The notes beneath the pieces are model-generated. The model made no database searches. It worked only from the letters and a program-made list of their open reading frames with translations, and was not told where the DNA came from. Below are positions 1 to 11,783 of a stretch of DNA of 64,000 nucleotides, one piece after another; position 1 is the first letter of the stretch; the number at the start of each line of letters is the position of its first letter. This DNA is from Dothistroma septosporum (Eukaryota; Ascomycota; Dothideomycetes; Mycosphaerellales; Mycosphaerellaceae), in NCBI GenBank assembly GCA_002236755.2, contig NBZP02000048.1:1488001-1552000 (forward strand), in the 5' to 3' direction. A program made the translations under genes and the position numbers.

Positions 1-813
1 TACTGCTCAGTCAGCGCGTTTGTCGCAAGTGGCAGGGTGTGATCCAGGACACGCCGCGTCTGCAGCAGTCGCTGTTCATGAGGCCAAGGTGAGAAAGAGA
101 CAATGCGCCTATGGTCTCCTCGCGACCTCAATGCTGGCCCGTGCGCTGATGCTGTACTAGAAAGGCCGAGTTCAGCTGGCTGTATTCCACGCCTGATCCA
201 GACACACACTCTATCACCCAAGTCGCGACGGATCATACCATGACTGGCAAGCACGACCAGGCCGTCTATCCGTCGGCAGAGCTCAATCCTCTCTTGTTCA
301 CCAAGTCTGATTACCTCTTCGATGACCATATCGTTCCCTCACACGTTGAAGAAGCATTTGAGATCTTCCGCTTCCGAGGGCGCGCACCATGGATGGACCA
401 CCCGCAGGGATCATGGCGGAAGATGTTCGCCTCACAACCACCACTCGAAGAGTTTTGGTATCACTGGTGTTTTGGAGACGATCTTAATTATGACGAAGTC
501 ACGCAAGACACGCCCGTCACTTTGGCCGACTTCGAGAGACGCTTCGCGAGTCCGGACCATATTGATGTGGATGAGTATTACGCACACTACACGAGCCACT
601 TCTTCTCGACCTCTATTGGCTCTATACTCTTCTCGGCTCCAAGCGAGCGCAAGACGTGGCGCATCATCGAGCGCGACGGGGAGAGGTATGTCCAATTCAT
701 CACAGGTCTTGAGAAATGGTATGTGCTTCGAGCGAGCTCTAACGCATTGCAGATTCGTACAACTGGCGGAAGGCTCTCCTGAGATGCCAGCCGTGAGACC
801 ATGCTGGACATAG
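1..813 (+). CDS. F-box family protein, 5' truncated by the window edge
   Basis: Three exon pieces are visible: before 88, 161-685 and 753-813. The first piece encodes LLSQRVCRKWQ...IQDTPRLQQSLF, which matches the back half of the F-box helix bundle common in dothideomycete F-box proteins. The donor GTGAGA at 89 and the acceptor at 159-160 keep the frame (AG|A, Arg). The second intron is 686-752, with donor GTATGT and branch CTAAC just before TTGCAG. Reading through that donor instead would give a different C-terminus ending at 782. The body carries RGRAPWMDHPQGSWRKMF and SQPP, seen in the same family. F-box proteins are substrate adaptors of SCF ubiquitin ligases; the substrate is unknown. 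The start codon and the first F-box helix lie outside the window. Confidence 0.75.
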
Positions 814-2412
814 CGGAAGGCGTTGGGTTGCTGATTCGCGTTGATAAGGCTGTGAGGACTAATGAATGCGGCAACAGGCATGCCTACCGGTGAGAAGGAG
901 CCTCTATTCTCAGTGCACTACTTCACTTTCCGTAGCCATGACTTGTACCATAAAGAGTACGTTACCTTCCACGGACTACATGGACCTGTCCAGGACAACG
1001 CATGGGCTGAGCACGACATACAGCTTCTCCGCATCAGGGTGAAGTTCGAGACCGCTTTTGTCAGCATTCTCCCTGTACCTTGCGAAACACTCGGCTGCTG
1101 AAAGGGCACAATCGGCGTTGCTCTGCAGCACTTCAACGGCATCCCTCGACCTTGGCAGTGACCTGCAGATCCGTCTTCCCGTAGTCTTTGCACACGTGGA
1201 CTGTGGAGGTGGCTTCTCGCCAAAGTGGTGGTCCAGAAAACCTTGACGATAACGTGACCATTGTCGGTACGCCTTCCGCTGCACCTCTTGCGTCTTGAGC
1301 TACATGATGGCAGGCCTGAAAGTGCTGCTCGTCTTTTTGTCTTTCTGTTGGAGGACTGTAGAGACGGGAACGACATGCCTGCAAAAACGAGGGAATTGTT
1401 TCTCGCACTGTGGCACGAAAGTCAAGATAGAAAATAGCGCAACATCACGATTGCAAAACCACGCAGCCACGGAGCATCAACAGGTGATTCTTGATTGGTG
1501 TACGGGCAGCCACGGTTCAAGAAGGTCCAAGAGACGAGGACGTGCTTCGCGGCACGTAGAAAACTAGTATCTGGCACCCCAGCTCGCCCCGGCCCGCGTT
1601 GGTAGTCCACGATCAATAGTACACTTGCGCAGCAAACTCATGGTTCTGCTGCACAGAAAGACAGCTTCACAGGTCACAACCCACGACCATCCCTTCTGTT
1701 TTGGGCACGCTTTCACAGGACTTTGTGCTATCTCGACATGGTGAGAATGCCGCTTGTCCACTCGAAGTGCATCGGCTCGCGACTGCCGTGTAGAAGGTCG
1801 AGGTCTGCCACCGAGGAAGGCGCCAAGGGTGCATGGCTAGTGTCGATCAATGGCGCAGCTCTGCCGCAACGAGTGAACCCCAGCAAAAGCGTCATCCAGG
1901 CACCGCAACAAGAAGAAGGCGCCCACCCACGTCTGTGACCTTGCAACCGTGCTGCATCTTGTCCTTTGGACCTTTGGAAGAGCTGACATCGTTTCTGTAC
2001 TACTTCACACCCAGATTTCCTGTCGGTGTTCTTTGTGCGCGGGATCGTCAGCATCGTCCTGAACCTCCCATTCCAGTCTGATCTGGTAAGCGGCAGCAAC
2101 AGCGATTCCTTATCAGAGACTTGCATATGCACCATCGAAGCTGTCATCATTGGACATTTGGCCTCGAGGGCGGTCTGAGCTAGGGTGCACGAGCGACAGA
2201 GACGCGGTACACGCCTCACCAGCATGTCTCGCCGTTCACGGCCTCACTGCTCCCGCTGACGGTTGACCGAAGCCATTGTTGTCTGCTTGCATTGCTTCCA
2301 GCATTTCTTGGCAATTCCGCTTTGCAGCAGCAAGCGGAATAGCAGAGTCACAGCACTAACGAAGACCACAGTGTTCTTGGTCGACGACTGCATATCAGCG
2401 ACTCCGCCCAGC
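814..2412. other. Intergenic, no supported gene
   Basis: Open frames here are short, overlap on both strands and show no recognisable domain or consistent splice structure. The last few hundred bases are the promoter and 5' leader of the AIM21-like gene. Confidence 0.6.
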
Positions 2413-5400
2413 ATGTCTACGCCCAACGTTCCTCCACGTCCGCAGCGAACTCAAGCCGGGCAGGCGGCGCCGAAAAGCGATCTGCCTTCGATACCGCCGA
2501 GGCCGTCTCGCACGAACGAGCGCTCGCAATCGCGAGAGTCCTATGCACGCTCTCCGCTCTATGGCCCTCCCGTGTCGTTGGGCAGCAAGCCAGTGCAGCC
2601 TGCCAGTGGACGTTTGAGTGCCGAGCTGCCACGCAGACCACCGAGTGTTTCGCTCCCGAGCGTTGGCGCGGAAGGCGATGAATACTCAAGTTTCGATCAG
2701 CTGCCGCCTGAGGCCCACGGCGTATCTGCAGAAACAGCAGATTTGGGAGGTGCCAATGGCGAACAGACCAAGAACGTGTCTGCAGACCTCCCCATGCACC
2801 AACCCAAGGCCAGCGTGCCTCAATCGACTGCCAAGAGACAGATAGAAAATGTCACGGGTACCGACTCTACGCAGGCCGCAGGACTCGGTATCGGGAGATC
2901 CAAACCGGCAGACGATGTGCACAAGCTGCCTCCAGGCGATTTGGGAACTTCGTCGTCGTTGAGTCGCGTGACCAGTCACACCAATGCTGGTCAAGGCACC
3001 CGGCGTGCTCCCTCGATCGATCAAAGTCGATCCACGCCGAACTTGGCTTTGGAACGCACGACTTCTCGTCCTGGTAGTATCTTCGGCGAAGAAGATGAGC
3101 ACGGTATCCCCGCGATTGGCCAGCAGGTGCCCTTGTTGGCCATGGCAGGTGATGTGCAGGCTCCGTCTCCCGGGCCAGGCCACTCACAGCACGCGCCAGG
3201 CATTGGATTTTTTAACGACGGCTCGACACGGGCTCACAATAGGAAGCGCAGCTCCAGGCACGAATTTGGTCCACCAGACAGCTATGGTATTCGTCACGAC
3301 CACGAAAACCAAGATCAGTTCGAGAAAGAGTGGGTTCGAAAACACCCCCACGAAGCAATGAGGGAAGGAAATCTTCTGCATCTGTACAGACCAGAGACGG
3401 CATTGAGTAGCGAACAGCTCAACCGGTTGGTACACAGTGATAGTGGTAAGATCATGGAGCCCCGGTGATGCGGTGCCTTTGAACTGACCATCCTTTAGCC
3501 ACGGCTGCAACTCCTGGTACACCTGATGAGCATGAAGCCGAGGAATACCTTGAGCGTGCGTCGTCTACTGCGCCTGACCATCCGAAACGTGCCTCGAACG
3601 ACCTCCACGAGCCAACATCTCCACATCGCAAAGCGGGCTTCCCGTTCAACGAGAAGAGTCTTCTCCATCCCGATGATGCAGTCGAGGCAGATGCGCCCCG
3701 CCGATCTAGCAGATCGTATGGATACGATTCAGATCACGAGCACGAGCATACAGATGGCACACCAATCTTGGCTTCAGACGAGATTATGAAACGACCCAGC
3801 AGTGCTTTCATGCACGCTGCGGTAACCCCAGACCCTGACCACAACGTCGACGATGGCTACTACTACGACAGCGATACCGCTAATAGTCGACGGGGCAGTC
3901 ATAGCAATAGTCGTCCGTCTAGCAGACCTGCCAGTGTCCACGGAGCTGGTGCCATGCAAGCTTATTCCGGCGGCTCCTTGCGCCGCTTTGTTTCACGCGA
4001 AGAAGAGCACCATTCGGGCATGGGCACTCCGCTTGAGGAGATTGAAGAGTACGAGCCTCTTTTCCCAGAAGACGAGAAGAACCGAGACAGCCCGAAGAAG
4101 CTGTTCAAGAAGCGGCCAGAACTTGCTCAGCATCATTTCCCGAGCCAAGATGTGTGGGAAGACACTCCGTCCTCATTGCAATACTCTACCACAGTCTCAA
4201 CACCTGACCTGGAGAGAAGAAGAGAAGAGATGGATGCAGCACGTCAGGCGCAGACCGCCGCGACCTTTGAAACACCTGAAGAAGAGCAGAATCGTCGTAG
4301 GCAGGCTGAGCAAGAGCATGGCATGACAAGCGATACCAAGACCTTCGTGAAGCCACATTTCAAACCTGGTGTCGCTAGCGAGCTGCACCGACCCAGCACA
4401 CATCGCTTCCCGAGTTCAGACGTGTGGGAAGACTCTCCGGACAGCTACTCGCTCGTCAATACTACCACTGTCAGCGCCTCGCAGGTATGCATCGCTTAAG
4501 CAATACTGCATGAGAATGCGTTTACTGATTGAGAATTAGGAGGAGCTGAGAAGCCCACCAGGCGATGACGATGACAGACCTCAAATTCCAGCTCGCCCAC
4601 AGAGGAGCGCCAAACGTACAGAAGAGGTTTCGCCTGCTGACATCAGATCGCCTCCGTCGCCTGAGAAGGTCAAGCCCGTGATCCCAGCGCGTCCACAGCG
4701 TACCTCTCGCTCAGACGAGACTGACGGCGTGGATGCAACTATCTCCAGAGAGGCACCTCCTGTCAAAGCCAAACCACCTGTCCCAGCTCGTCCCGGCGGA
4801 GAGAAGATCTCGGCTTTGAAGGCTGGTTTCATGAGCGATTTAAACAACCGTTTGAAGCTTGGCCCACAAGCACCTCCAAAGAAGGAATCTGAACCTGAGG
4901 CAGAGGAAGAGCCAAAGGCGCCCTTGGCTGATGCTCGCAAGAGTCGCGCACGGGGACCCGCCAGACGCGCACCGGCCAAATCAGCTGTTGCGGATCGCAA
5001 GTCGTCTGTCGCTTTCGCTTTCTCTCCTCTAATCCACTGCTGGTCTATTGATGAATCTGACGAGCTCAATGTTCAGAAGGAAGAGGAGCACCATGATGAG
5101 ACCAACAAAGAGAATGTGCCTGAAGATGAGCCCGAGACTGGCCGAGAAGCACCTGAGGCAGAGAAGGCACTCACGCAGAACGAGCACAACAACACGGACT
5201 CGGCAGCGCCTGCAGAAGACATCGCGAAACAAATTAGTAGTTCCGAACAACCTTGGAAGGTCGCCAGAGAACACCGCGGCTCGGAGTCGGAGCTGAAAGC
5301 AGCCCTTGCCGCCGCTGGGGCTGCGCCGCGATCATTTTCGAATTCAGATGAGAAGGGCACAGCCATGCCTGGAGGCCTGCCATCAGTCAACGAGGCTTTC

Positions 5401-5466
5401 AACGCCTCGCAGTCTGATGAGTTGGCTGTAGCTGAGGAGACTTTGGAAGAGGAGCGAGAAAGGTAA
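2413..5466 (+). CDS. aim21: Aim21-like actin cortical patch protein
   Basis: This resembles Aim21, a proline-rich, mostly disordered protein of actin patches that works with Tda2 to regulate barbed-end assembly during endocytosis (family knowledge). Exons are 2413-3445, 3499-4484 and 4540-5466; both introns (53 and 55 nt) preserve the frame, giving about 981 residues. The start MSTPNVPPRPQRT opens with a PPRPQRT class SH3 ligand, repeated as PPRPSRT and later PARPQRTSR and VPARPGG. The motif FPS-x-DVWED-(T/S)P occurs twice (near 4138 and 4405). The most conserved block is near 4800 (KISALKAGFMSDLNNRLKLG), followed by ARGPARRAPAK. The in-frame ATG at 2413 is preferred over upstream in-frame codons because the family begins here. 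A GTAAGA donor at 5463 with an acceptor at 5511 could replace the last residues and extend the C-terminus to about 5635. Confidence 0.87.
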
Positions 5467-6113
5467 GACACCGCTGTGCAGACTGACGAGGTCAGTCTTA
5501 ACACGACCTAGCCATCTGGCCAGACCGAGGAACAGAAGTTGTGTCCTGGAGGCAAAGCAGCGCAGGAGGGTCATGTTGTTGAGACAGTCTAGGGTCAATG
5601 TACAGAATTGGAGGGCGTATTGTTACAAAAGCTAGGTTATCTTGAGCAGAGCAAAGGCCGAGAATGCAACGTACAGTACTTGTTGGTAATTCTCTTGGCA
5701 GGATGTACAGCGCAAATGTGAGACGACAGTCTTCGAGACGTTCCTCTTGGCGCGCCGCAAGGTGAACATAGTTTGTGGGGGGCATACTGGTCGGTCTATA
5801 CGAGAGCTTGTGCATGTCAAGGGGGCCTGTCGATTTGCTGATCAGTGCTGCCTTTGAGCTTTGGCAGACCCGGTGCGTGTTGCTGCTGCGCTGTTGTTTC
5901 TCCTGCTGACATTGGTCTTGTCGAATGACAGGGAGGCAGTGACTTTGCATGAGGCCTCCCCGGTCGAGGGTCGGATCATTGTTGTTCTGAGAAGATCGAC
6001 AGAAGGTAAGGGAGTGGAGCGCTGCCTGCTTCACATCGAGTCTCTATTTAAGGCTCCCGTTTGACACCTCACATTGTATCTTCAACTGTACAGTGGCAAC
6101 ATCACTACTTAGC
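5467..6113. other. Intergenic: 3' end of the Aim21 gene and promoter of the F-box gene
   Basis: No supported gene. It may contain a last AIM21 exon (5512-5635). A TATA-like element lies at its downstream end. Confidence 0.5.
6045..6052 (+). promoter_or_regulatory. TATA-like element
   Basis: TATTTAAG stands about 60 bp upstream of the ATG at 6114, a plausible distance for a core promoter with a short leader. This is pattern only. Confidence 0.35.
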
Positions 6114-7493
6114 ATGGCATCTTTCAATCTAACGATTCGGCCAGCATGGCTGCAGGATGCGCAGAAGGTGTTGAACGATCTGCTTTATGACGCAAGCACT
6201 GCCAAAGAAGAGGATCATCAGGTGAAGAAGCACCTCGATCAAATGGCCGAGTACAACCACACTGCAACCACCGATACGACTATAGAATCGATCTGGCCGA
6301 GTCGTGACGATGCCATGCCTCTCGATGCACAACGCTACATGGCAGCATTCCTCTCCTCTGCATCCTCGCCGTTCGTCCCTGCTGACACCGTCGCCACCGT
6401 TCTGAAGAACTCGGGATACATCAACGAGAAGCGCAAGATCCTGGGCCGCACCCTCCTCTTCCACCAAATCACCACACCAGGGACAATGACGAATACCCAA
6501 ATACCAAGATCGCGACCTCAACCCTTCCAAGACCTCCCAGCTGAACTCCTCGCCCTCATCAGAGACTCCCTCCCACCCGCGGACGTAATCGCTCTGACCT
6601 TCACCAGCAGATCCTACTACACCACCCTCGACTTTCAACTCGTCGACTTACGCTCTTTGGTCCTGGCAAGTGATCTTCACGCCGCATTCCCCTACCAAAA
6701 ATTCTCCCACGCCATCAACCGCGAGCGCTACGACGTCAGTCGCCGCCTCCGCCGCGATAAAACAGCACACCTCCTCAAACTCGAAGACCACACCAACGAC
6801 TCCATCCTCTGCAGCGCATGCACAGCTCTCCACCCAGCACGGTACTTCTCGCCCGCACAACTGGCTTCCACACCCCTCCAGCGAACCTGTCTCGCCACCG
6901 AGGCAAAACTACGCTTCTGCACACACTGGTCCGAGACTCTCCAGACTCTGCGCCAACGAAACGAGGATGCTCGCTGCAAGAGCAGCGCAGCCCCGGCCAA
7001 TGGAGAGGAGACATGTCAAGACCCCGAGCACTACACTCCGGAAGGCACCGTCTACGATCCACCGCCGTCGCTTCGTCAACTAGGAGGGGTTCAGTACGTT
7101 TCCAAAACGATCCGGATGGGACACACCGACGACTATAACCTCCTCACAGCTGAGAGTGTCAAGGAGGCCTTGGAGAAGGATCCGGTTGCGCACGTTCGCG
7201 TTTGTGGGCATGTTAAGGCTGGTGATGAGGAAGTTGTTGGGAGTTTTGAGCGGAAGGAAGGGCTTGTGGAGGGAAATGAGTGGAGTGTTGACATGCCGCA
7301 GTTTGAGGTCGGGTGTTGTGAGGTTTGTGGAATGAGGTGGCAATTCAGGGTGAAGGATATGTTAGGAAGGTGCGTGGCGAGATACGAGTTGCAGCTGAGT
7401 GTGGAATGGGAGCTTAGGGCGGTGAGGGAGGCTTGGACCAAGGAGTGGTTGGGGCTGGTTGAGGGTGGGGATGAGTTGACGGAGTTGATTTGA
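6114..7493 (+). CDS. F-box protein with cysteine pairs
   Basis: Single-exon gene of 459 residues from the ATG at 6114; the frame is open a little further upstream but without an ATG. An F-box lies near residues 134-175 (PFQDLPAELLALIRDSLPPAD...ALTFTSR), so an SCF ubiquitin-ligase adaptor role is likely. After it come ILCSACTALHP and CEVCGMRW, CxxC pairs that could bind zinc, as in many fungal F-box proteins of this type. The roughly 130 residues before the F-box are unusual; an ATG at 6486 (MTNTQIPRSRP) would give a shorter protein with the F-box close to its N-terminus, which is more typical. The target is unknown. Confidence 0.75.
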   Translation: MASFNLTIRPAWLQDAQKVLNDLLYDASTAKEEDHQVKKHLDQMAEYNHTATTDTTIESIWPSRDDAMPLDAQRYMAAFLSSASSPFVPADTVATVLKNSGYINEKRKILGRTLLFHQITTPGTMTNTQIPRSRPQPFQDLPAELLALIRDSLPPADVIALTFTSRSYYTTLDFQLVDLRSLVLASDLHAAFPYQKFSHAINRERYDVSRRLRRDKTAHLLKLEDHTNDSILCSACTALHPARYFSPAQLASTPLQRTCLATEAKLRFCTHWSETLQTLRQRNEDARCKSSAAPANGEETCQDPEHYTPEGTVYDPPPSLRQLGGVQYVSKTIRMGHTDDYNLLTAESVKEALEKDPVAHVRVCGHVKAGDEEVVGSFERKEGLVEGNEWSVDMPQFEVGCCEVCGMRWQFRVKDMLGRCVARYELQLSVEWELRAVREAWTKEWLGLVEGGDELTELI

Positions 7494-7854
7494 CTAGGAT
7501 AGTGAAGTGACTGACGTAGGGGAGGGGCCAAAGGCACTTGTAGCATTGAAGAAGACACCCTTTCTGAGTCTTGGATGTAGTCCAGTGTCAGTGTAGCACT
7601 AGAGCATGAATTGAAACATGTGGCATGCATGTCATGCCTCTGTATCTCGCCGGTCTAGAAAGCATGCTACTGCGCATTGTGGACCAGTTATCTCGCCAGG
7701 CATACCGTCGCGCTCCAGATCGTAGTGCCGAGGTCACAACGGTGCATGCCTACTCTTTTCGTTGAGGAGCAGATCTGGGTACTGTAACAAGCGAGCCGTC
7801 GCGCTCTCTCGTCCTCCAGATCAACCAAGCATGACCACAGTTGAATCAGCTTTC
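7494..7854. other. Convergent intergenic spacer
   Basis: Shared 3' flank of the F-box gene (plus) and ARP8 (minus). No gene or structured element is seen. Confidence 0.6.
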
Positions 7855-10640
7855 TTACCAGTGCCACATGCACTTGTAGTTCAGGATCCTGCTTCCGAGC
7901 CTGTCGTACTCGAGCGGTAGAATCCAGCTGTCGTTCGTCATGCGCAACTTGCCGAAGACACTGCCACCCTTCCAGGCCAACACGGCCGGGTCGAGCTCGC
8001 GTGGTGGTGGTGCTACCAGGATCTCCTTCGGATACTCCTTCATCCGTGGATGAGCTCGAAGCCGCACCTCAAGATAGCCCTGCAGGTGTGGTGTCTTGGA
8101 GGCGCCACCTGTGAGCATGATGCTGCCTAGCAAGTCGCGGCGCTTGCGGTCGTCTGTTGTGCCATTGACCTTGCTCGCTTCGTCGATTGATGCCAAGATG
8201 GCCTCGTCAAGTGGCATGATGGGCGTTGTACGGTCCATGACGTCGAAGTCGTTAGTCTCGATGCTGCTTGGTGCGTCATCTCCATTCATCATGGTGATGT
8301 CGCCGTCTGGCATGGGTGTGCCATTCTCATCTCCGTTGGGCGAGCCAGGTCTCGAACCGAGCACCGATGATCGTGGTGTGCCGTCGCCATCGCCATTCAT
8401 GTGTGCTGGCAGACCAAGTGGTCGCTGCTTTTGAGGGGTGCCGGTCACTTGTGGAGTACCGAGCAGACGTGCTGGCTTTGCTGAAGGTGCGGCCACGGCA
8501 GATGGGATGTTCTGGTTCACGTAGTGGATCACGCGAAGCTGTGCATTGGATCGCGGTTCGTTCGGTCTCTGGTCGTAAAGATCGACCGAGACGGGGATGA
8601 GTTTCCGCCGGCCGTCAAGCTTGGTGGTGTTGTCGAAGATGGTAGGTCTAAAGTAGCCCTAGGATAATGTCAGCACGAAGTCCTGACACCGCCCAATGTC
8701 AGAACTCACGGTCGGTGCTAGCATGCCCTCGTCATAGAGCTTGAACTGGTATTTTCGTGTCTCCTGATTGTGCGCCCGGAGGTGGAAGTCGTAAAGTTGC
8801 ACGCTGATATTGTCGTCGCTCATTGTAGTGTACTTGTCCTTCAATTCTTCTGCAAGCAAGAAGTCATGCCGCCGCATCAGGTTGAAGTCGCTGTAGTTGA
8901 ATCGATCGTAAAGCATCATTTTCACGAATGTCTCTGTCACGTCGAATCCACCGTACTTGAGGTTGATGCGCGAATCTTCGATGCACATGCCGTCCTCAAC
9001 GCAACACACTGTGGTCTTCTGAGCACCCATGTCGACCATGCAAGCAGTACTGAATCCTGCGCCGAACGTAGCTGCAACCGACTCCTGATGGAAGCACACC
9101 CGAGCGAAGCCAAAATCGATGATGAGCTCCTGCAGTACGGTTGCCACAATGTTCTTTTCGTAAAGATCAGGTATGATGAAGACGCAGCTGTACGTGCTCC
9201 AGTCTCTCTTGTTTGGCAAATCGAGCTCTGTCTTGATGCTGTCCTCGAGGATTTGAAAGTAGTCGCGAAGTAGCAAGTTTCGGCTGCTATAGTCTTTCTC
9301 ATTCAACCATCCGTGCTGCCACGGCCAGAAGAGTCGGTACTTTGGTTTTGAGTCTTCGGGAATGCGAAGTGCGCGCTCCCCGACGATGTAGTCTGGCTTC
9401 TCTGAGGTCTCCGTCCAATCGATCTCGACGGGGTCGTTGTGCTTTGTGATTCGATCTGGTGGCGTAGTGCTGTTCCACTTAGTAACCAGCTCTCTCGAAT
9501 TAGGAAGTACGCGTCGCTTGTTTGCACGTCGGTATTGCTTGAACTCGGTTGCCATGCTGCCATACTCCCGAGCAAAGTCTTCACCAAACTGCTCTTCGGG
9601 GTCAGCATCATCGTCGAGCTTCAGCCTCTTGGGTACTGGCTCCGAGTCTTCAGCTTCAGTCCGGGGAGACTTTCGTGCAATCACCATAGGTACTGTCTTC
9701 GGTAGTGCATCGGTGGCAAAGCCAAGCCGAAGGTTCTGGCTGCCGACGTGGATGACAATGGTCTTCGCGCCATAGTTCTCACCCATCATGTCATCCATGG
9801 GTACATCTTCGTCGATATCAGGATCGACATCAGCGGCGAGACCGGTCGGTTCCATGCCATGTTGAGCGCGCACACGGTCGAGCTCAACGGCAGCGCGCTT
9901 TCTTGCCTCTAGTCGTTCTTCTTGTTGAAGGCGGAGTGCGAGTACTTGGTCATCGCGTTTCAGGAAGTCACTGTTTCACGACGGTCAGCAAGTGCCACCG
10001 TCACACGTTGAACGAGCGTCCAGTCGCAGTGTCCGGTGTCCGGTGTCCAGTGGCCAGTGGCCAGTGACCAGTATCCAGGCAGCAGTATCACCTAGGAAAG
10101 GTCTCATTTGCATGTGGCGAGCAGCAGGTGGTGGTCCGTGATAGTCTGTAAATGTCAATAGAGTAGGGAGGAAGATGTACCTCCGAACATATTGCACGTT
10201 CAGTGCGTACACGTCCTTTTTGCCTTTGCGGAGCTCGTCAAGGACTTTTCGCGCGACCATTTCGACAAGGGCTGATGATGTTTACATCATGGTGGTGGTG
10301 GTGGTGGTGGTGGTGGTAAGAAAAGATGTATCAGAGAGATCGGTGGAGGCTGACACGATTGGATGAGATGCGACTCACGTGTAGTAGTTTTTCTGGTTGA
10401 TCATGGAGACTTGCGGCCATGTCGTGAACTCCATATTGTTGTCCGTGCGCTGCAGCCCTACGACAAAACAGAATGCTTAGTATGCATGATCCCTTTTCCG
10501 GGTTGTGCGGAGGCCATTAGAGATGGCGGTGAATGCGTCTTGTGCAAGGATGGGAGACGAGGTGATATGATGAGTCGTGGGTGCCGATATGTCGTACCTT
10601 CCTCGCGCAGCAGCGCGCGACCTGACTTCTTGCCGACCAT
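7855..10640 (-). CDS. arp8: Actin-related protein Arp8, INO80 chromatin remodelling complex
   Basis: Four exons on the minus strand: 10640-10598, 10457-10379, 9970-8710 and 8658-7855. They give 728 residues with all phases consistent. The N-terminus MVGKKSGRALLREEG is split by a 140-nt intron carrying a TACTAAG branch site and continues LQRTDNN...SMINQKNYYT, then DFLKRDDQ, the family signature. The actin fold begins near residue 108 (KTIVIHVGSQNLRLGFATDA) and includes FWPWQHGWLN and VDMGAQKTTVCCVEDG. A low-complexity insert of roughly 75-100 residues sits near 510-600, before LTGGASKTPHLQGYL. The protein ends NYKCMWHW. Arp8 binds nucleosomes and helps recruit actin and Arp4 to INO80 (family knowledge). 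The second intron (9971-10378) is 408 nt, far longer than others in the window. Confidence 0.93.
10029..10077. repeat. 7-bp tandem minisatellite in an ARP8 intron
   Basis: Seven head-to-tail units: GTGTCCG twice, GTGTCCA, GTGGCCA twice, GTGACCA, GTATCCA. It lies inside the 408-nt second intron of ARP8. Confidence 0.85.
10291..10317. repeat. (GGT)9 microsatellite in an ARP8 intron
   Basis: Nine perfect GGT units (CCA... on the ARP8 sense strand) lie near the 5' end of the long ARP8 intron, about 60 nt from the donor. Confidence 0.9.
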
Positions 10641-11063
10641 CGTGGCCGATATGCTGTCGTTGTTGTTATATCGACAATATGGTTATGCTGGCTCAGAGTG
10701 TCTGTGGCGCGCGGTAGACCCAAGGGTGTTCTGGTTGTTGCGAGGTGATGGTTACGGATGGTGGGTTGACAGCGATTTGCGTCGGCGGCAAGCGGACAAG
10801 ATCACGACTGAAGCTTGATGTGTCTCGCAAGCACCGGCTAGCAAGAAGGCATCGAAAGGTGAAGTATGGCAGTTGGCCGTTGAGATTCGTCGTCAAACTG
10901 TGTCACGACTTTATGACATGCCCCGCAATCGACCCTCCCCACTTCAACTGCGTTGTTTGCTCAAGTTACACCTGACAACGAGCTTCAAAAGGTGTTAGCA
11001 TCCTCGTCGACGGGTTGATCGATCTTACAAAGACATCTCACAGCTCTTACAATAGCACACAAG
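10641..11063. promoter_or_regulatory. Divergent promoter between ARP8 and NTF2
   Basis: The two housekeeping genes point away from each other across 423 bp, so both promoters must lie largely here. No clear TATA box or coding signal is seen. Confidence 0.55.
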
Positions 11064-11783
11064 ATGGCGGGTATGTAGGAAGTCCCCACAGACGACACTG
11101 CGAATAGCATGAACAACAAGGCCGTACATACTGACACTTCAACACAGATTTCGAAAATGTCGCGAGTACGATAAGCCCAATCGGATATTACTGCCCTCCT
11201 TTCCTCGTTTCTGACCGAGCCCAGAGCAATTCGTCGAGTACTACTACAAGCAGTTCGACAGCGACCGATCCGGTTTGGCACCACTCTACGTACGTTCAAG
11301 ATCACCACAAGAGACGGCGTGCGGATCGACTGGGAGCAAGACCGACTGATGTCTTTGGCGCAGAGAGACAACTCCATGTTGACGTTTGAAGCCACACCAT
11401 GTCAAGGCGCGCCAGCTATCGTACAGAAGCTGCAGGTATGCATACATCACAGCTCGAGCATCTGCCGTGCAGTAGGTCTGACAGGTCAACAAAAGGAGCT
11501 TCCCTTCCAGAAGGTGGAGCATCAAGTTGCGACTCTGGATGCACAGCCAAGCAACGAGTCGGGCGGTATCCTTGTCATCGTGAGCGGTGCACTTCTGGTA
11601 TGTTCATATCACTTGATGCAACAAAGTCCAAGCACAACTGTTCGCTGACAATGGCTTGTCTTACAGGTCGAGGAGGAGAAGCGACCAATGTCGTATGCCC
11701 AGACCTTCCAGCTCTTACCGACTCCAGAGGGTTCATACTACATCTTCAACGACGTATTTCGCCTTGTGTACCCGGCCGCATAG
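11064..11783 (+). CDS. ntf2: Nuclear transport factor 2
   Basis: Six exons (11064-11070, 11148-11165, 11225-11289, 11364-11435, 11496-11597, 11667-11783) join in frame to a 126-residue protein, the usual NTF2 length. It reads MADFENVAKQFVEYYYKQFD at the start, FEATPCQGAPAIV in the middle, and FQLLPTPEGSYYIFNDVFRL near the end, all diagnostic. NTF2 carries Ran-GDP back into the nucleus through FxFG nucleoporins (family knowledge). The first two coding exons are only 7 and 18 nt, so single-frame views miss the N-terminus. Introns are 59-77 nt with standard GT..AG ends. Confidence 0.96.

Noticed and set aside
1728..2225. 165-codon minus-strand frame upstream of AIM21
   Set aside because: No domain, no conserved motif and no splice support.
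10181..10260. Cassette exon of ARP8 joined from the upstream exon
   Set aside because: The phase does not match and produces an early stop; direct splicing 10379 to 9970 gives the family sequence NYYTDFLKRDD.
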